From: Carya illinoinensis
Taxonomy: Eukaryota > Streptophyta > Magnoliopsida > Fagales > Juglandaceae
DNA: 64,000 nt
Reading direction: 5' to 3'
Assembly: GCF_018687715.1 (NCBI RefSeq)
Contig: NC_056761.1
Location: forward strand, 19,494,001-19,558,000
Shown here piece by piece: positions 60,019 through 64,000 of the stretch. Below the pieces are notes generated by a model. The model was not told the origin of the DNA, made no database searches, and worked only from the letters and a program-made list of their open reading frames with translations. The position numbers and the translations under genes were made by a program. Positions within the stretch are counted from its first letter, which is position 1. Each line of letters begins with the position of its first letter.

Positions 60019-61520
60019 AAAAAGGTTCCATTTTAAATTATGCACCACGGCCTCGCATTCGATGACCATGTATACACCCTGGCTCTATCTGTCATATCGC
60101 AGATAATGATCGTATGTGAGATTTCATTACAAGCAATACCTAACTTCATGTACTAGTCCTTGACCATAGCGTTTTCTAGCCTTCGCTGGCAAAGAAGCAG
60201 TGGCTACGGAATGAGAGTGTTACCATCCCATCTGAACCTATTAACGCCTAACGTTAACTTACGAGACCTTGCTCCATTATTAGAACATTCTTACTGGATT
60301 ATCTATATCCAAAACTAATGTCCATTTTTACCTATTAGAGATAAAAACCACTTGCAATGGATTATCCATAGTCAAATATCTTGGCTTTGAACTGCAACAT
60401 ATGTAAAGAAAAAAGCAATTTTGATGGTTACTGTTCTGTAAGCAAATCTTTATTTTAGTGTTTTTGTAACTCTCTATCTCTCCTCTGATATTTTCATAAT
60501 GCAATTATTACAATTTTGATTCTTGCTGATTTTGTTTTTTTTTTTGTCGGGATTGGGGGCAGACCTCAGAACTTTATTTCAGGGGGCTTTGAGTTCAAAA
60601 GGGTCTGTGCCAATTTGTTGGACGATTGTGATCCAAGACAATAAAGGTGAATTGACGCCATAATCTGATAATTAGGCTGTGAATTCACAAGGGTTCTATT
60701 CTATTTACAAGGCTGTGAATTCACATTTGTGGTTAAATGACAATTGAAAAAATATAATTTTTTAACCCATAAGTTAATTAAAATATGATTACGAATTAAC
60801 ATATAATAGGTAGAATAGTATAAGTTAATAATTAAAGAAATTAAATATTTTTTAATTATTTATTACTATATAATAAATAGATAGATAATCCAATGTAGAG
60901 ATTTGATGTAAATAGTCAAAGTCAAATTCATCTTATATTATTTTATTATTATATAATGAAAATAGTTATTATAATATGGAGACTTATGTAAATGAAATAA
61001 TCAAAATTCAAATTTATCTTTTATTTATCAAAAATTTCCTTCGCATATGCATAATCTAATAACATCAATATATTAATATTCACTTTTTTAAATATTAAAT
61101 TTAAATAAATAAATAATTATTATTTAAATAAATAAATAAATAAATAAATAAAACATGAGCGAAGAGGTAGCAAAACCATACTGCAAAGTATCATTCCCAA
61201 TTCAAAAAGTGAAAAATATGGAAATAAAGAGAGAACATTTTTCGGTATAAATTCGGTAGAAGGCATGCCAAAGTAATGAAAAACTCACAGGCGAAACGGA
61301 AGCAATCGAAGGTCCTATATATCCCCTATACATGCATATATTCAGAGTGATCGAGAGACAAAGTGAAGCAACAGGGAAATCGAGGTCCGTGAGCAGGAAG
61401 CAAACCTTCTCTTTTTCCCCCTGCCCTCTCTCTCCTTCTCGCTCTTGCTCAACGCTGCCTCAAATCTCCGAGGCATCGGGCGGAAGAAGAAGCAGAAGAC
61501 AGAAGAAATTGAAGTTACGA

Positions 61521-61570
<50 letters not shown>

Positions 61571-61776
61571 AGCTTGAGGGTGAGGGAGAGGAGAAATGTC
61601 GAAGAAGAAAGTGAGTGGGAACACCATGACTCTTAAGGATTTCCATGGCGGCTCAATTCCCTCTGATCTCTCTCTCCCTTCTGCACCCGGAGTGTAAGTA
61701 CCTTTTGCCCCCTTCTCTTCTAATCTTTTTCTTTTGTAACTATTATTTGCTCTTCGATATAATCGTTTTCATTTTA
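60019..61776 (+). repeat. Segmental tandem duplication, copy B
   Basis: It starts AAAAAGGTTCCATTTTAA directly after copy A and ends CATTTTAA in intron 1 of the functional gene model. It lacks the roughly 200-bp segment of copy A; the junction shares a few bases (AACA), typical of a microhomology deletion. Confidence 0.9.
61527..61563. repeat. (GA)n microsatellite in the 5' leader
   Basis: A GA run about 35 bp upstream of the start codon, longer than in copy A (about 59780-59790). Confidence 0.9.
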
Positions 61777-63239
61777 ATATTCTCCTCTGTCATTAATTTT
61801 TCAATTCATAGTAGCGACCTTTTGATTTGATTTCAAAACCTAGTTACGATTGAGCTGGTGCAGAATCTCGCTTACAAGAACCACTGTATCTGCTCGTACA
61901 AAGCCTAGTTATATTCCTTTTCTTTTCTGAATAGATTTCTCGTTCTTTATTTTCCTCAATAGAACTGTGAGGCCGTCGGATCATTCGGGTCAAGACCGTC
62001 CAAACTCATGGGGAAACCCAATTGGGAGACCTGATAACTGGTCTCGGCCACAGTCCTCTCCTGCGACGAGGCCTTTCGATGATAAGACTCCTTTTCTCAC
62101 TCATACTGCCCGCATAGGCCGGAACTTTGATGAGGATGAGCGAAAACCCCTTGATGGAATTTCGGCCCCTCGTCGGACTATCAGCGATGAGAGCATTCAG
62201 GTCCCTGCATCCCGTGTTGAGCTGAAGTCCGAGTATGGGTCAAGTGGGAGTTTAGTGGGTTGGCAGGGGTTGGCTCCGAGTGGGGTGGTGAATGCCTATG
62301 CGGCTAAGGTTAATGAGGTGACTCATGTTGGTGTTAATTCACAGAACTTAGGTGGGAATAGTGGGCTGGCAGTTGGTGGAGGTTATCCCAATGCGTGGGC
62401 AGCAAGGAAGGAGATGGTTGGGGTTAATGAACCAGTGCAACAATCTGCCTGGTCTGGACCAACAGCTGTCTTGAAGTTGGCTCGTGCCAGTGCACTTGAA
62501 AAGGTGTCTTCAGGTCGATGGCAGTCAAAGCATGCGATCCATTTTCAGGCAGATGTTGAGGATTTGATGTCACCCAAAATTGAGACCGTCTTTCAGTCCA
62601 ACAGTTATGGTAGTAGTAGCCATGAGAGGGTTGATGTTTTGGGTGGAAGAGATTATCAGGATGCAACCTTGGCGAGGCAGGTTGAAAGGGGTCTGCATAT
62701 TGAGGATGGGGTTCAAGCTGCTAGGAAGGAGTTGCCGAGATATGAAATGGCTATGGGTCCCAAGTATTCAGATGTAAAAGAGCGGAATGCTGCAATTCAT
62801 ACAGATAGGACTCCACTTGCTCGTGATGATGGAAGACTTAGTGGATCTGAATTGCAACCCGCAGTGCCTTTAGAACCATCAGAGCGACCCAAGTTGAAAT
62901 TGCTTCCCAGAACAAAGCCATTAGAAAGTTCAGAAAAACCTGCAATCGATCATAGACAGGTATTTGTAAGATTATGAGGTTGATAACCATATTGAGAAAA
63001 TGAATGAATAGCACAATCCATGCATTTAATTCCTCTTATGTTTGTGGATTATAGGGGTGTCAACGAGTGAATGACACTGGTCATGCTGAAGCTTTTGAAG
63101 TCTATGGGAATATGTATCCTACAAAACTTAGCATGGCAATCACTGAGAGTGTGCCACAGGCTTTGGAGCATCCCAAATTGAGTTTAAAGTCTCGGTTGCA
63201 GCCTCTTGAGCAATTGGAAGGAAGTATTGAAAAAGATAG
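61596..63239 (+). CDS. Conserved plant protein of unknown function (possibly translation-factor related), 5' part
   Basis: Exons 61596-61693, 61963-62959 and 63055-63239 join in phase with GT-AG introns; the gene continues beyond the window. The start MSKKKVSGNTMTLKDFHGG is followed by IPSDLSLPSAPG, a signature I associate with a plant-specific family of about this type that has no firmly known function.

The visible 430 or so residues are largely disordered, rich in Ser, Arg, Pro and Gly, with FLTHTARIGRNFDEDERKP and two diverged copies of a PKLxLxxRxxPLE motif (near 62890 and 63175). Similar short basic/proline repeats occur in plant eIF4B-like proteins; this link is an inference. No signal peptide, membrane segment or catalytic domain is seen. 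The coding sequence is intact and the TATA/GA-rich leader of copy B precedes it, so I take copy B as the main first exon. Confidence 0.85.
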
Positions 63240-63624
63240 GTCAGTAACTGATTTTTGCTCTGTCCTTTTTAATTAATTTTCCCTTTCTGAGATTATTTTT
63301 AGACTTGATATGCTTGTGATTAAGATCACAAATACAACATTATTAAGGGTCAAAAGATCTGTATGGCCCACCATTAGCAATCTTCTGAGCATAGAGTTGT
63401 GCATGGAGTTGATTTTTATATATTTAAAACATCTGTAAATTAAACATGCGACAACACAACCTACAGTCTTTCTTTTTCTTATAAAAAATAATTAAAAAAA
63501 AGGCAGGTGACAACACAAATCGATGCTAAGTTAAATGTGTATCTTTTAGTTTCTTTATTTGAGATCTTGATAGTGTATGTTTTGGAATTCGGTATGTGTA
63601 GCCTTTTGGCTTGAAATTAGAGAG

Positions 63625-63853
63625 TTTTTTTTTTTATTGGTACCGGGTGTCCGAGAACAGTGTCCTGACTAATCCCAAGGGTGTATAGGGCAAGGAGTTT
63701 TCTGCAAGTGTACCTCAGGTAATTTAAGGGGAAAATTCCCTATCTAATGGCCCCTAGAGATTGTTTGCACCCAAAAAAATTCGAACCTTAGACCTTGGAG
63801 GGATCATACCACCAAGATCAAGGCCTTTACAAATTGAGCCAACCCCTAGGGGT
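63625..63853 (-). mobile_element. tRNA-derived SINE in intron 3
   Basis: On the minus strand it begins CCCCTAGGGGTTGGCTCAATTTG, has a B-box-like GGTTCGAAT and ends in A residues. TSDs are TTGAAATTAGAGA (63611-63623) and TTGAAATCAGAGA (63854-63866). It is the same family as the SINE at 10705. Confidence 0.85.
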
Positions 63854-63866
63854 TTGAAATCAGAGA

Positions 63867-64000
63867 AAATAAACATGACCTTGAGTCTTGAGCTGAGATC
63901 TTGCCCATGTAATAGATGATTTTAATTAAAAAACGCAATAGGCATAGCCCAAGTACACAAAACAATTATGCGGAATTTATATTTGATATACAGAATTTAT
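63867..64000 (+). other. Intron 3 of the 61.6-kb gene, running off the window
   Basis: No coding sequence. A short GCATAGCCCAAGTACAC repeat fragment at about 63945 resembles those in the NPR introns. Confidence 0.5.

Noticed and set aside
1..64000. CRISPR array, operon, replication origin or prophage
   Set aside because: The sequence is plant nuclear DNA with spliced genes and retrotransposons; repeats here are microsatellites, LTRs or tandem units without CRISPR spacing.

Overview
The window looks like nuclear DNA of a eudicot tree-type genome. It is AT-rich, its genes have many long introns, and it is crowded with plant retrotransposons, MITEs and tRNA-derived SINEs. Several MITE and SINE types resemble those common in Fagales, but that assignment is a weak inference. 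There are three host loci; transposons fill most of the rest.

Left part (1-23.5 kb). A truncated minus-strand LINE sits at 1-1560. A plus-strand RABF2/Rab5-like GTPase locus (5123-11280, seven exons) has a recognisable full-length structure but carries a one-base deletion, two changed GTPase motif residues and a lost splice acceptor, so it is probably a decaying copy. Tail to tail with it, on the minus strand, lies an intact four-exon NPR3/NPR4-type salicylic-acid receptor and transcriptional co-regulator gene (22243-14019, 593 residues). Between them is a fossil of a PIF/Harbinger-like transposase. The RABF2-NPR3/4 pairing matches the linkage in Arabidopsis (ARA7 with NPR4, RHA1 with NPR3), which supports both identifications.

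Middle part (23.5-57.5 kb). This is a transposon block. A 5.05-kb LINE with a 19-bp target-site duplication (TSD) was split by two long solo Gypsy-type LTRs; a complete but dead Copia element (8.8 kb, SIRE-like) then landed inside the second solo LTR. Each layer has its own TSD, and removing the layers restores a continuous LINE reading frame. To the right are a 4.2-kb non-autonomous LTR element (LARD-like) with 72-bp tandem repeats, and a second, minus-strand LINE broken by a 1.2-kb LTR.

Right part (57.5-64 kb). A gene for a conserved plant protein of unknown function starts at 61596 and runs off the window. Its promoter, leader and first coding exon are tandemly duplicated (about 58041-60018 and 60019-61776), giving a potential alternative first exon. 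Intron bases around the host genes are rich in small TEs (hAT-like MITEs and SINEs with clear TSDs).

I found no biological system that I would call undescribed. The strongest leads are the decaying Rab5 copy next to NPR3/4, a changed repression motif in that NPR protein, the duplicated first exon, and an antisense coding relic in the Copia element.
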